Shown here piece by piece: positions 15,179 through 23,530 of a DNA stretch of 64,000 bases. The translations under genes were made by a program, and so were the position numbers. This DNA is from DAOUKH01 sp965219875 (lineage in GTDB: Bacteria > Chloroflexota > Dehalococcoidia > SHYB01), in the NCBI GenBank assembly GCA_965219875.1, contig CBDCOW010000003.1, forward strand, positions 930,001-994,000, in the 5' to 3' direction. Below the pieces are notes generated by a model. The model was given only the letters and a program-made list of their open reading frames with translations, did not search any database and was not told the origin of the DNA. How positions within the stretch are numbered: the stretch's first letter is position 1; every line of letters starts with the position of its first letter.

Positions 15179-16489
15179 CTAGCCCCGCTCCTCCTCGTAC
15201 TCCTCCATGAGGCGGCGGGCGTAGGCCGTCAGCTTTTCCGCGCGGTCTTTCGGCGTTTCGCGGGTCTGGAGGTAGAGATCCAGGACCTGGGTCGGCGTCC
15301 GGCCCTCCAATGACACCGCGCCCAGGCGCGTCCGCTGCTCGCGCTCGATCTCCCGCGAGAACGAGGCGACGGTGTGCGCCCCCGCCTCCTCCAGCGCCCG
15401 GCGGATGTCCCGCTCCCGCAGCACCGCCGCCGCTGATGCCGGCATCTTCACACGCACCCGCACGATCGCACCGCGGACGTGATGCCGCTCGATGGCGCGG
15501 AGCACCGTCGCCGTCGGATCGAGGTCGTCCTCGCCGACGGTCTGGTCGATGGTGACGAACGAGCGCGCTTGCACCGGCCGCAGCTCGGGGCCGGTCAAGC
15601 GCCGGCCAAGCTCGGCGGCGGGGTCTAGGTCTAGGACGTAGAACCCCTTCGCCTCATGGTCTTCCTCGCCAAAGTCGACCCGCTGCAGGCTCCCCGCGTA
15701 CACCATCGGCGGCCCCGACGTGGGCAATTCCTGGCGGCGGTGGATGTGCCCCAGCGCGATATAGTCCACGGGACGGCCCGCGAGGTTGCTCTGGAGCAGG
15801 ACGTGGTCCTGCCCGATCATCATCGAACATTCCGTGCCCGGCTTGGCGCTGCTCACCGAGACGTGGGCTGCCAGTACCGACGGGACCGCGGGGTCGAGCG
15901 TCTCCCCCGCGTCGATCACCATCTCGGTGAGACGGTCTTCGAGCAGCTTCTTGAACTGCTCGTAGGGCAGGCTGCGCACGTCCTCCCGCGCCAGGAGCGC
16001 GCTCCGCCGTATCCAGGGCAGCGCCAGCACCTGCAGCAGGCCCGACGGCGTCTCGATGCGGTAGACGCCGAGGCGCTCGGCGGTCGTCACGTTGGGCACG
16101 CCGAGCACGTCGAAGATCTCGACCGCGCTGGCGCGGTGCGTCGTGTGGGGCAGGTCGTGGTTGCCCACCAACAGGAAGACCGGGACGCCGGCCTCCGCGA
16201 GCCGCCGAACCCGCTTGGCAAACTCCCGTTGGTGCGTCTGGCTCGGGTCGCGGTTCTTGTAGGCGTCGCCGGTGAACAGCACGAGGTCGACGGCGTGGCC
16301 GATGGCGTAGTCGATCAGTTCGTCGAACGCCGACAGGAAGTCGACCAGCCGCGTCGATTGGCCGAGATAGCGTTCGCGCGCCTCGTCCGGCGCGAACCAC
16401 TCGGGCAGCCCCGGCAGGTCCGCCTCCACCAACGGACGCCCGTAGGTCTCGACGCCGATATGCAGGTCGGAGAAGTGGACGATTCGCAT
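15179..16489 (-). CDS. SbcD/Mre11-type DNA repair exonuclease
   Basis: A 436-residue calcineurin-like metallophosphoesterase. The five phosphodiesterase motifs are visible: FSDLHIG (about 6-12), LVLFTGDAYKN, LVGNHDLPH, AAHVSVS and ALGHIHRRQ. Mre11/SbcD enzymes trim DNA ends with the ATPase Rad50/SbcC. No sbcC is in the window, so the partner lies elsewhere or is absent. The start is moved to ATG 16489, where MRIVHFSDLHIG begins. It follows the PAP2 gene by 13 bp. Confidence 0.85.
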   Translation of the reverse strand: MRIVHFSDLHIGVETYGRPLVEADLPGLPEWFAPDEARERYLGQSTRLVDFLSAFDELIDYAIGHAVDLVLFTGDAYKNRDPSQTHQREFAKRVRRLAEAGVPVFLLVGNHDLPHTTHRASAVEIFDVLGVPNVTTAERLGVYRIETPSGLLQVLALPWIRRSALLAREDVRSLPYEQFKKLLEDRLTEMVIDAGETLDPAVPSVLAAHVSVSSAKPGTECSMMIGQDHVLLQSNLAGRPVDYIALGHIHRRQELPTSGPPMVYAGSLQRVDFGEEDHEAKGFYVLDLDPAAELGRRLTGPELRPVQARSFVTIDQTVGEDDLDPTATVLRAIERHHVRGAIVRVRVKMPASAAAVLRERDIRRALEEAGAHTVASFSREIEREQRTRLGAVSLEGRTPTQVLDLYLQTRETPKDRAEKLTAYARRLMEEYEEERG

Positions 16490-16502
16490 GGACGATTCGG
16501 TC

Positions 16503-17264
16503 TCAGCCCTCTTCGGGCCCAGCCGTTCGGCCAATCTTAGCCAGCGCGCGCCGCAGGCGGAAGCCCAACCTCGATGGCATGGGCGGGTGCGCCGCGTCCC
16601 ACGCCGCCGCCAGCGGATAGAGCTTGGCCCACACCACGAGATAGAGCGCGCCGTAGAGGTAGCCGCCGACCACGTCGCTGGCCCAGTGCCGTCCGTGATT
16701 GATCAGCCACGCCCCCTGCAGCAGCACCCAGAACACGAGCGCCGCGGTCACGGCCCGCCGCCACCGGCCCGGCGGAGCAACCTTCGGCAGCAGGTAGACC
16801 ATGAAGCCGTAGAACAGCATGGCGTGCATCGCCGTGCCGCTGGGGTAGCTGGCCCCCTGCGGCCCGCCCTCGACGCGCACCAACTCCGGGCTGGGCCGCG
16901 GACGGTCAATCAGCTCGCGTAGGACGAGATTCAACACGTCCGGCACCAGCATGAGTGCGATCAGCGCCGCGGCGGCACGCCGCCCACTGAGCCACATCCA
17001 GATCGCCGCGCCGGCCATCGTCACGCCCGCCATGCCGCGCGCCCCCACCCAGAACAGGGCGCCGCTCAAAGGGCCAACGTCGACTTGTTGCAGAAACTGG
17101 GAGATGGGCAGGTCGTAGGCCCACCGGTCGGTGGTGGCGCCGTGGAAGGTAGAGAAGGCGGTGAGGCCGAGAATCGCCGCCACCCCCGCAGCGTCGAGAG
17201 TGCGGCGCGGGACGCGCGGCGCGGAGGACGGACCGCGGGAGACTTGAGGCGCCGCGTCGTCCAT
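16503..17264 (-). CDS. PAP2 family membrane phosphatase
   Basis: A 253-residue integral membrane protein with about six hydrophobic segments and the phosphatidic acid phosphatase type 2 arrangement: RELIDRPRP (motif 1, about 114-122), SYPSGTAMH (motif 2), and NHGRHWASD (motif 3, with His and Asp). In motif 2 the usual PSGH reads PSGT, with a His three residues later, so activity may be altered. PAP2 enzymes dephosphorylate lipid phosphates or undecaprenyl diphosphate. It sits between the NTF2-like gene and the sbcD-like gene on one strand. Confidence 0.85.
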   Translation of the reverse strand: MDDAAPQVSRGPSSAPRVPRRTLDAAGVAAILGLTAFSTFHGATTDRWAYDLPISQFLQQVDVGPLSGALFWVGARGMAGVTMAGAAIWMWLSGRRAAAALIALMLVPDVLNLVLRELIDRPRPSPELVRVEGGPQGASYPSGTAMHAMLFYGFMVYLLPKVAPPGRWRRAVTAALVFWVLLQGAWLINHGRHWASDVVGGYLYGALYLVVWAKLYPLAAAWDAAHPPMPSRLGFRLRRALAKIGRTAGPEEG

Positions 17265-17274
17265 CGGGGCTGCG

Positions 17275-17670
17275 CTAGTTCGGCTGGCTTCTCGCCCGGT
17301 AGACCTGGTCCGGCGTGCGGCCCAAGTCGATGATCTCGGCGATCTTGTCGTGCTCCAGCCGGTAGGTCTGCTCGTACTCGATGCGGCGCGTCGCGTGCCG
17401 CGGGCTTACCAACACCGAGATCAGCCCGCCCCGCGGCCCAACGATCGCGACCCGCGAGCGCTCCTCCGCCATCTGCTTCACCAGGGAGAGTGCGGCCGCC
17501 CGCCCCTCGCGCACACCTTCCCGCGTCCGAACTACCACGCGCTCATCGAGCATCGCCTCGACGGCGCTCCAGTCCCGGCTCGCGCGGGCCTCCCGCGCCC
17601 GCTGTTGGAACGCCTCAAGGGTCGCCATCTCTCTGGTCTCGGGGGCGAAACGCGACATGCCGATACTCAT
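17275..17670 (-). CDS. NTF2-like/SnoaL-type small protein
   Basis: Up to 131 residues, with an N-terminal helix pair (LEAFQQRAREARASRDWSAV) followed by beta strands (ERVVVRT, SRVAIVG, RRIEYEQTYRLE), the usual outline of the NTF2-like cone fold. Such proteins are diverse (nuclear transport factor, polyketide cyclase, isomerase), and the function cannot be read. The start is uncertain: ATGs at 17670, 17658 and 17628 are all possible, and none has a strong ribosome site. Confidence 0.6.
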   Translation of the reverse strand: MSIGMSRFAPETREMATLEAFQQRAREARASRDWSAVEAMLDERVVVRTREGVREGRAAALSLVKQMAEERSRVAIVGPRGGLISVLVSPRHATRRIEYEQTYRLEHDKIAEIIDLGRTPDQVYRARSQPN

Positions 17671-17726
17671 GGGGAAAGGAGGCGCCGCCAGTATAGCCTA
17701 CGGGCTTCGGGAGCGGCCAACCGGCC

Positions 17727-19067
17727 CTACCCGCCTAGGCGCTCGCTCAGGTGCGAGGCAAGGTCGGCGATGGGCATTCGCACCTGCTCCATGCTGTCCC
17801 GTTCACGCACCGTGGCCTGTTGGTCGTCGAGCGACTCGAAGTCGATGGTGACACAGAACGGTGTGCCGATTTCGTCCTGCCGGCGGTAGCGCCGTCCGAT
17901 GGACTGGGCATCGTCATACTGCACGTCCCAGCGCCCGCGCAGAGCGTCATAGACCGAGCGCGATAGCTCCCGCAGGGGCGGCTTGCGGCTCAGGGGGAGG
18001 ACCGCGACCTTCACCGGCGCGATGCTGGGGCTGAAGCGGAGCACCACGCGCACCTCGTCTTTGTCCTGCTCCTCGTCGTAGGCGTCGGCGAGGAAGGCCA
18101 GCACCCCGCGGTCAGCGCCCGAGGCCGGCTCGATCACGTAGGGCACGAAGCTCTCCTTGGACTCATCGTCGAAATACTTGAGCGCCTTGCCGCTGTGCGC
18201 GCTGTGCTGCGTCAGGTCGAAGTCGCCGCGGTTCGCGATCCCTTCGAGCTCGCCCCAGCCCCAGGGGAAGGCGTACTCGATGTCCGACGTTCCCTTCGAG
18301 TAGTGTGAAAGCTCATCGGGGTCGTGGGGCCGGATGCGGAGGTTCTCCGCCTTGATCCCGTGGCGCGTCCACCAGTCGAAGCGCTCCTTCACCCAATACT
18401 CGAACCACTCCTCGTCCGCCCCCGGCTTCACGAAGTACTCCATCTCCATCTGCTCGAACTCGCGGCTACGGAAGATGAAGTTCCCCGTTGTGATCTCGTT
18501 GCGGAAGGACTTGCCCTGCTGCGCGATGCCGAAGGGCAGCTTCTTCCGCGTCGTCGTCCGCACGTTCTCGAAGTTCACGAAGATGCCCTGCGCCGTCTCG
18601 GGGCGGAGGAAGGCCGTTGCGGCGTCGTCCTCCACCGGCCCCACGTGCGTCTTGAACATGAGGTTGAACATCCGTGCCTCGGTCAGATCGGACGAGCCGC
18701 AGCTTGGGCACGAGAGCGCCCCATTCCCGCTCGGCAGCGCGGGGTCGTCGGCGCGGAAGCGGTGGCGGCATTGCTTGCAATCGACGAGCGGGTCGGTGAA
18801 GCCGGCCACGTGCCCCGACGCCTCCCAAACCTTGGGGTGCATGAGGATCGCGGCGTCCAGCCCCACTACGTCGTCCCGCTCCCGCACCATCGCCCGCCAC
18901 CACGCATCCTTCACGTTGCGCTTGAGCTGCACGCCCAGCGGGCCGTAGTCCCACGTCGAGGCCATGCCGCCGTAGATCTCGCTGGACTGAAAGATGAAGC
19001 CCCGCCGCTTCGACAGCGAGGCAAGCTTCTCCAACGTAACCGGTCCGGGTTGGGCGGGGTCGGGCAA
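17727..19067 (-). CDS. glyS: glycyl-tRNA synthetase (alpha2 type)
   Basis: A 446-residue class II synthetase of the single-chain dimeric type found in Thermus, Chloroflexota, archaea and eukaryotes, not the alpha2beta2 bacterial form. Seen: LASLSKRRGFIFQSSEIYGG, the insertion with a CKQC...CPSC zinc-binding pair (about 98-123), motif 2 around FRNEITTGNFIFRSREFEQME, and motif 3 near the C-terminal anticodon domain (VAVLPLSRKP onward). It charges tRNA-Gly; a tRNA-Gly(TCC) gene is at 42951. Confidence 0.96.
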   Translation of the reverse strand: MPDPAQPGPVTLEKLASLSKRRGFIFQSSEIYGGMASTWDYGPLGVQLKRNVKDAWWRAMVRERDDVVGLDAAILMHPKVWEASGHVAGFTDPLVDCKQCRHRFRADDPALPSGNGALSCPSCGSSDLTEARMFNLMFKTHVGPVEDDAATAFLRPETAQGIFVNFENVRTTTRKKLPFGIAQQGKSFRNEITTGNFIFRSREFEQMEMEYFVKPGADEEWFEYWVKERFDWWTRHGIKAENLRIRPHDPDELSHYSKGTSDIEYAFPWGWGELEGIANRGDFDLTQHSAHSGKALKYFDDESKESFVPYVIEPASGADRGVLAFLADAYDEEQDKDEVRVVLRFSPSIAPVKVAVLPLSRKPPLRELSRSVYDALRGRWDVQYDDAQSIGRRYRRQDEIGTPFCVTIDFESLDDQQATVRERDSMEQVRMPIADLASHLSERLGG

Positions 19068-19211
19068 GGGACGGCCTCCATGAGCGGGCTTCGGGTGCGG
19101 CGCGCTCAGGAATCCATCGTAGCAGGCGGCGGCAATCTTGACCCGTGAAGCGCCACGCCGCCGGAGCGGCTACAATCATCAAGGCAACATCATCGTGAAA
19201 GAGACCACCTC

Positions 19212-20390
19212 ATGAAAGACATTGTCATCGCCGGAGCGGCGCGCACCCCTATCGGCAAGTTCGGCGGCGCGTTCACCGGCGTCCCCGCCACCAAACTCGG
19301 GGCCAAGTCCATCGAGGCCAGTATCGAACGCTCGGGCGTCGATCCCGCCGACATCGACTACACGGTGATGGGCAACGTCCTCTCCGCCGGCGTGGGGCAG
19401 GCCCCGGCCCGGCAGGCCGCCATTGGTGCCGGCGTCCCCGACTCCGCCTCGGCCCTCACCATCAACAAGGTCTGCGCCTCCGGCATGCAGGCCATCATCC
19501 TCGCCGCCCAGGCGGTGCAGTGCGGCGACGCCGACGTGGTCGCCGCCGGCGGCATGGAGAACATGTCCCGCGCCCCGCACATGATCGTCGACAGTCGCAC
19601 GGGCTTCCGCATGGGCGACGTCGCCGCCGCCGACCACATGCTCGCCGACGGCCTGTGGTGCCCGTTCGAGAACCGTCACATGGGCGACTCGGCCGAGGCC
19701 ATCGCCGGAAAGTACGCCGTCACCCGCGAGGCGCAGGACTCCTTCGCCGCGCGCAGCCACCAACGCGCCCTCGCCGCGGCGGGCGAGGGTCTCGTCGAGG
19801 ACGAGATCGTCCCCATCGAAGTCCGCGCCCGCAAGGAGACCGTCACCGTCGCTCGCGACGAAGGCCCCCGCGAGGGCGCGACCCCGGAGACGCTCGGCAA
19901 GCTGCGGGCCGCCTTCCCGCCCGGCGAGAGCGTCACCGCAGGCAACGCCTCCCAGATCAGCGACGGCGCGGCCAGCGTCGTCGTCATGGACGGGGCGCGG
20001 GCCGAGCGAGGCGCGCCGGGGCCGATGGCCCGCATCGTCGGCTACGCCCACGCCGCCCTCGACCCCGCCTGGCTCTTCGACGCCCCCGTGCTCGCGGCGC
20101 GCCTCCTCCTCGAAAAGACCGGCGCCAACCTCGACGACTTCGGCCTGATCGAGGTCAACGAAGCCTTCGCCGCGCAAGTCCTCGCCAACGGCGGCGTCCT
20201 CGGCTGGGACTGGGACCGCGTCAACGTCCGGGGCGGCGCCGTCGCCATTGGACACCCCATCGGCGCCAGCGGCGCCCGCATCGTCGTCACTCTCATGCAC
20301 GCCATGAAGGAGCGGGACGTCGAGCGGGGCCTCGCCGTCGTCTGCCATGGCGGCGGCGGCGCCGTGGCCCTCGCCCTCGAAGCCCTGTAA
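19212..20390 (+). CDS. thiolase (acetyl-CoA C-acetyltransferase family)
   Basis: A 392-residue biosynthetic/degradative thiolase. The active-site Cys88 is in NKVCASGMQA; the second catalytic region, GHPIGASGARI, and the final Cys region, VCHGGGGAVAL, are present. It condenses or cleaves acetoacetyl-CoA type substrates. A TACAAT at 19171-19176 is a possible -10 about 35 bp before the ATG. It is followed by the aminotransferase gene, which has its own TATAAT. Confidence 0.93.
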   Translation: MKDIVIAGAARTPIGKFGGAFTGVPATKLGAKSIEASIERSGVDPADIDYTVMGNVLSAGVGQAPARQAAIGAGVPDSASALTINKVCASGMQAIILAAQAVQCGDADVVAAGGMENMSRAPHMIVDSRTGFRMGDVAAADHMLADGLWCPFENRHMGDSAEAIAGKYAVTREAQDSFAARSHQRALAAAGEGLVEDEIVPIEVRARKETVTVARDEGPREGATPETLGKLRAAFPPGESVTAGNASQISDGAASVVVMDGARAERGAPGPMARIVGYAHAALDPAWLFDAPVLAARLLLEKTGANLDDFGLIEVNEAFAAQVLANGGVLGWDWDRVNVRGGAVAIGHPIGASGARIVVTLMHAMKERDVERGLAVVCHGGGGAVALALEAL

Positions 20391-20411
20391 CCTTGCCCCC
20401 CTGGCATGGCC

Positions 20412-20417
20412 TATAAT
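20412..20417 (+). promoter_or_regulatory. TATAAT -10 box ahead of the aminotransferase gene
   Basis: Perfect TATAAT 33 bp before the TTG start of the class III aminotransferase. The -35 region (about 20389-20394) is a poor match, so this is a partial promoter call. A GGGAGG ribosome site follows at about 20439. Confidence 0.4.
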
Positions 20418-20449
20418 GTGTCGCGCCGTTCGGGCCGCGGGAGGTCTCC

Positions 20450-21649
20450 TTGAGTAAGTGGCAAGAGTTGGAGTCGCGCGTCTACATGACGACAGGGCGG
20501 CGCGTTCCGCTGACCATCGAGCGCGGCGAGGGTGTCCGCGTCTGGGACGACGAGGGGAACGAATACCTCGACTTCGTGGGCGGATGGGCCGTCGATACGC
20601 TCGGCCATTGCCACCCACTCATCGTGAAGGCGCTGGAGGAACAGGGCCGCCGGCTCATCCAGACCTCGAACCAGTTCTACACGATCCCCCAGCTTCAACT
20701 CGCCGAGCTGCTCATCGACAACAGTTGCATGAGCCGCATTTACGTCTGCAACAGCGGCGCGGAGGCCAACGAGGGGGCGGTGAAGCTGGCGCGGAAGTAC
20801 GGACGCCTCCACCGCAACGGCGCCTACGAGGTCATCACCGCGCTCAACTCCTTCCACGGTAGGACGCTGGCGATGGTCTCGGCGACGGGGCAGCCCGCCC
20901 ACCAGGCAAACTACGAGCCGATCCCCGAGGGCTTCGTCAACGTGCCGTACGACAACGTGGAGGCGATCATGGGCGCCACCACGGAGAAGACGTGCGCGGT
21001 GATGCTTGAGGCGATTCAGGGCGAGGCCGGCGTGATCATTCCCGACGCGGGCTATCTGGCCGCGGTGCGCGCTTGGTGCGACGAACAAGGGCTGCTCCTT
21101 ATCCTCGACGAGGTCCAGACCGGCATCGGCCGACTGGGCACGCTGTTCGCTTATCAGCAATACGGGGCCGAGCCCGACATCATGACTCTGGCTAAAGGGA
21201 TGGGCGGGGGCGTGCCCATCGGCGCCTTCCTGGCAAACGACAAGGCGGCGGTGTTCACCCCCGGCGACCACGGCTCGACCTATGGGGGCAACCCCCTGAC
21301 CTGCGCCGTGGCAACGGCGGTGGTGAATGAGGTGGTGAACGGGCACGTCCTGGCGAATACGCGCCACGCCGGCGAGCGCCTCACCGCGGGACTCGAAAAG
21401 CTGCGGGAAACGTATTCCTTCGTAACGGAGACGCGGGGGCGCGGCCTCCTGCAGGCCATCGAGTTCTCCGAAGAGATCGCGCCCGACACCCTCACGGCGT
21501 GCCTGGAGAACCGGCTCCTCGTAAACGCGCCGCGCCCCACCTCCATCCGCCTCATGCCCCCTTTGGTGATTAACGATGCCGAGATCGACGAAGGCGTCGA
21601 GAAATTGAGTGCCGCGCTCTCGCAAGTCGCTAAGGCCAAGGGCCTCTAG
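20450..21649 (+). CDS. argD: class III aminotransferase, acetylornithine aminotransferase (ArgD)-like
   Basis: A 399-residue PLP enzyme, fold type I subgroup III. Seen: NSGAEANEGAVKLARKYG (about 102-119), LDEVQTGIGRLG, and MTLAKGMGGGVPIGA with the Schiff-base Lys near residue 249. Placement just before argG and argH supports acetylornithine aminotransferase. Other omega-aminotransferase roles cannot be excluded from sequence alone. The start is TTG 20450 with GGGAGG upstream. Confidence 0.82.
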   Translation: MSKWQELESRVYMTTGRRVPLTIERGEGVRVWDDEGNEYLDFVGGWAVDTLGHCHPLIVKALEEQGRRLIQTSNQFYTIPQLQLAELLIDNSCMSRIYVCNSGAEANEGAVKLARKYGRLHRNGAYEVITALNSFHGRTLAMVSATGQPAHQANYEPIPEGFVNVPYDNVEAIMGATTEKTCAVMLEAIQGEAGVIIPDAGYLAAVRAWCDEQGLLLILDEVQTGIGRLGTLFAYQQYGAEPDIMTLAKGMGGGVPIGAFLANDKAAVFTPGDHGSTYGGNPLTCAVATAVVNEVVNGHVLANTRHAGERLTAGLEKLRETYSFVTETRGRGLLQAIEFSEEIAPDTLTACLENRLLVNAPRPTSIRLMPPLVINDAEIDEGVEKLSAALSQVAKAKGL

Positions 21650-21723
21650 CCGGCGATGAGCGGCCGCCGCGCGCTCAAGAACCCCGCCGGACGGGAACAA
21701 AAGCATGTCGATGAAGGTCGGCG

Positions 21724-22938
21724 ATGAGCGATAAGGTCGTGCTGGCGTACAGCGGCGGGCTCGACACGTCCGTCGCCATCCGCTGGCTGCAAGAGCACTA
21801 TTCGATGGACGTGGTCACCGTCACCGCCGACCTCGGCGGCGGCGTAGACCTCGCCGGCGTCCGGGAAAAGGCCCTGGCGGCGGGCGCTTCCGCGGCCTAC
21901 GTCGAGGACGCCCGCGCCCGGTTCGTCGACGGCTTCGTCTTCCCCGCGCTCCACGCCAATGCCATGTACGAGGGGGTCTATCCTCTCTGCACCGCCCTGG
22001 GCCGGCCCCTCATCGCCGAACTCATGGTCGACGTGGCGCGCCGCGAGGGGGCCGCGGCTATCGCCCACGGCTGCACCGCCAAGGGCAACGACCAAGTGCG
22101 CCTCGACGTAAGCGCCCGCGCGCTCGACCCGAATCTGCGCGTCATCGCCCCGGCCCGAGAGTGGGACATGACGGACCGCGCCGACGAGATCGCCTACGCC
22201 AAGCGCCACGGCATTCCGGTGGCGGTCTCGCTGGAGAAGCCCTTCTCGATCGACGAGAACCTTTGGGGCCGCAGCGTCGAGGGCGGCGTGCTGGAAGACC
22301 TGGCGAACGAGCCGCCCGAGGACGCCTACGCGTGGACCAGGCCGCCCAACGAGACGCCCGACGAGGCCGCCTACGTGACGGTCCGGTTCGAGCGCGGCAC
22401 GCCCGTGGCGCTCGACGGCGACGCCCTCGACGGCGTCCAACTGATCGAACGCCTAAGCGCCATCGCGGGCGAGCACGGCGTTGGGCGCATCGACCACGTC
22501 GAAAACCGCCTCGTCGGCATCAAGTCCCGCGAGGTCTACGAGGCCCCCGCGGCGACGGTGCTCATGTTGGCCCACAAGGCGTTGGAGGCGGTGACCCTCG
22601 CCAAAGACCAGCTCCGTTTCAAGGAACGCGTCGCGCAGGAGTACAGCGACTTGGTCTACAACGGGCAGTGGTTCACGGCGATGCGCCGCGACCTCGCCGC
22701 CTACGTCGCGAGCACGCAACGCCACGTCACCGGCTCGGTGCGCGTGCGGCTGCACCGCGGCGGGGCCGTCGTCGTGGGCCGCGACGCCAAGTCTCCGCTC
22801 TACCGCCTCGATCTGTCGACCTACGGCGAGGAGGACTCCTTCGAGCATGGGGCCGCCGAAGGTTTCATCAAGCTCTGGGGGCTGCCGGTGGTGACGCAGG
22901 CCCAAGCCCAACCGCCGGAAGACGGCCAAGCCTCATAA
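21724..22938 (+). CDS. argG: argininosuccinate synthase
   Basis: A 404-residue ATP-dependent ligase joining citrulline and aspartate. It opens with the PP-loop LAYSGGLDTSVAIRWL (7-22) and has AHGCTAKGNDQVR and the RSVEGGVLEDL segment. Length is typical. First of argG - MaoC-like - argH - rpe, all in one direction with short gaps. Confidence 0.97.
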   Translation: MSDKVVLAYSGGLDTSVAIRWLQEHYSMDVVTVTADLGGGVDLAGVREKALAAGASAAYVEDARARFVDGFVFPALHANAMYEGVYPLCTALGRPLIAELMVDVARREGAAAIAHGCTAKGNDQVRLDVSARALDPNLRVIAPAREWDMTDRADEIAYAKRHGIPVAVSLEKPFSIDENLWGRSVEGGVLEDLANEPPEDAYAWTRPPNETPDEAAYVTVRFERGTPVALDGDALDGVQLIERLSAIAGEHGVGRIDHVENRLVGIKSREVYEAPAATVLMLAHKALEAVTLAKDQLRFKERVAQEYSDLVYNGQWFTAMRRDLAAYVASTQRHVTGSVRVRLHRGGAVVVGRDAKSPLYRLDLSTYGEEDSFEHGAAEGFIKLWGLPVVTQAQAQPPEDGQAS

Positions 22939-22982
22939 TCAAAGCCCGGCCGGGACCGGGCCTCAGCAGGAGCCGAACCATC

Positions 22983-23486
22983 ATGGAATACGACTTCAGA
23001 GACCGCTTCGGCCGCTACTACGAGGACTTCGAGGTCGGCGACGTCTACAAGCACTGGCCGGGCAAGACCATCAACGAGCACGACAACGATCTGTTCTGCT
23101 TGATGACGATGAACCACATGCCGCTGCATCTAGACCTGAACTACGCGCAGCAGACCCAGCACGGCCAGCGGTTGGTCGTGGGGCTGCTGGTACTCGCCAT
23201 CGGCGTCGGGATCAGCGTGGTGGACACCAGCGGGCGGGCCGTGGCCGCCCTCGACTACGAGGAAGTGAAGCATCTGGCGCCGACGTTTATCGGCGACACG
23301 ATCTACTCCTCGACCGAGGTGCTGGAGAAGCGGCTCACCCGAAAGGGCGACCGGGGCATCATCAAGGTGGCGATCAAGATCTGGAACCAGCGCGGCGAGA
23401 CCGTGATGACGGTCAAGCGCTCCTTCATGGTCTACACCAAAGCGACCTACGAAGCGCTCGACCTCAAGGTCCCCGGGCGGGACTAG
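22983..23486 (+). CDS. MaoC family hot-dog dehydratase
   Basis: A 167-residue hot-dog protein. The hydratase-2-type motif is recognisable in TINEHDNDLFCLMTMNHMPLHLD (residues about 30-52) and the second half in LAPTFIGDTIYSSTEVLE. MaoC enzymes hydrate 2-enoyl-CoA or mesaconyl-like CoA esters. AGGAG lies before the ATG. It is inserted between argG and argH, an unexpected place for an acyl-CoA enzyme; the shared transcript may be chance rather than pathway. Confidence 0.88.
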   Translation: MEYDFRDRFGRYYEDFEVGDVYKHWPGKTINEHDNDLFCLMTMNHMPLHLDLNYAQQTQHGQRLVVGLLVLAIGVGISVVDTSGRAVAALDYEEVKHLAPTFIGDTIYSSTEVLEKRLTRKGDRGIIKVAIKIWNQRGETVMTVKRSFMVYTKATYEALDLKVPGRD

Positions 23487-23530
23487 GGCTGGGCGCGCCG
23501 CGTCCGGTTTCCCGCGGGCAAAGGAGCATC

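Noticed and set aside
19179..20618. 479-codon minus-strand frame opposite the thiolase
   Set aside because: Shadow of the thiolase gene; no domain content.
22161..22982. N-terminal part of a 441-codon frame running into the MaoC gene
   Set aside because: It is argG read in another frame and is Arg-rich; the real MaoC start is ATG 22983 with AGGAG.
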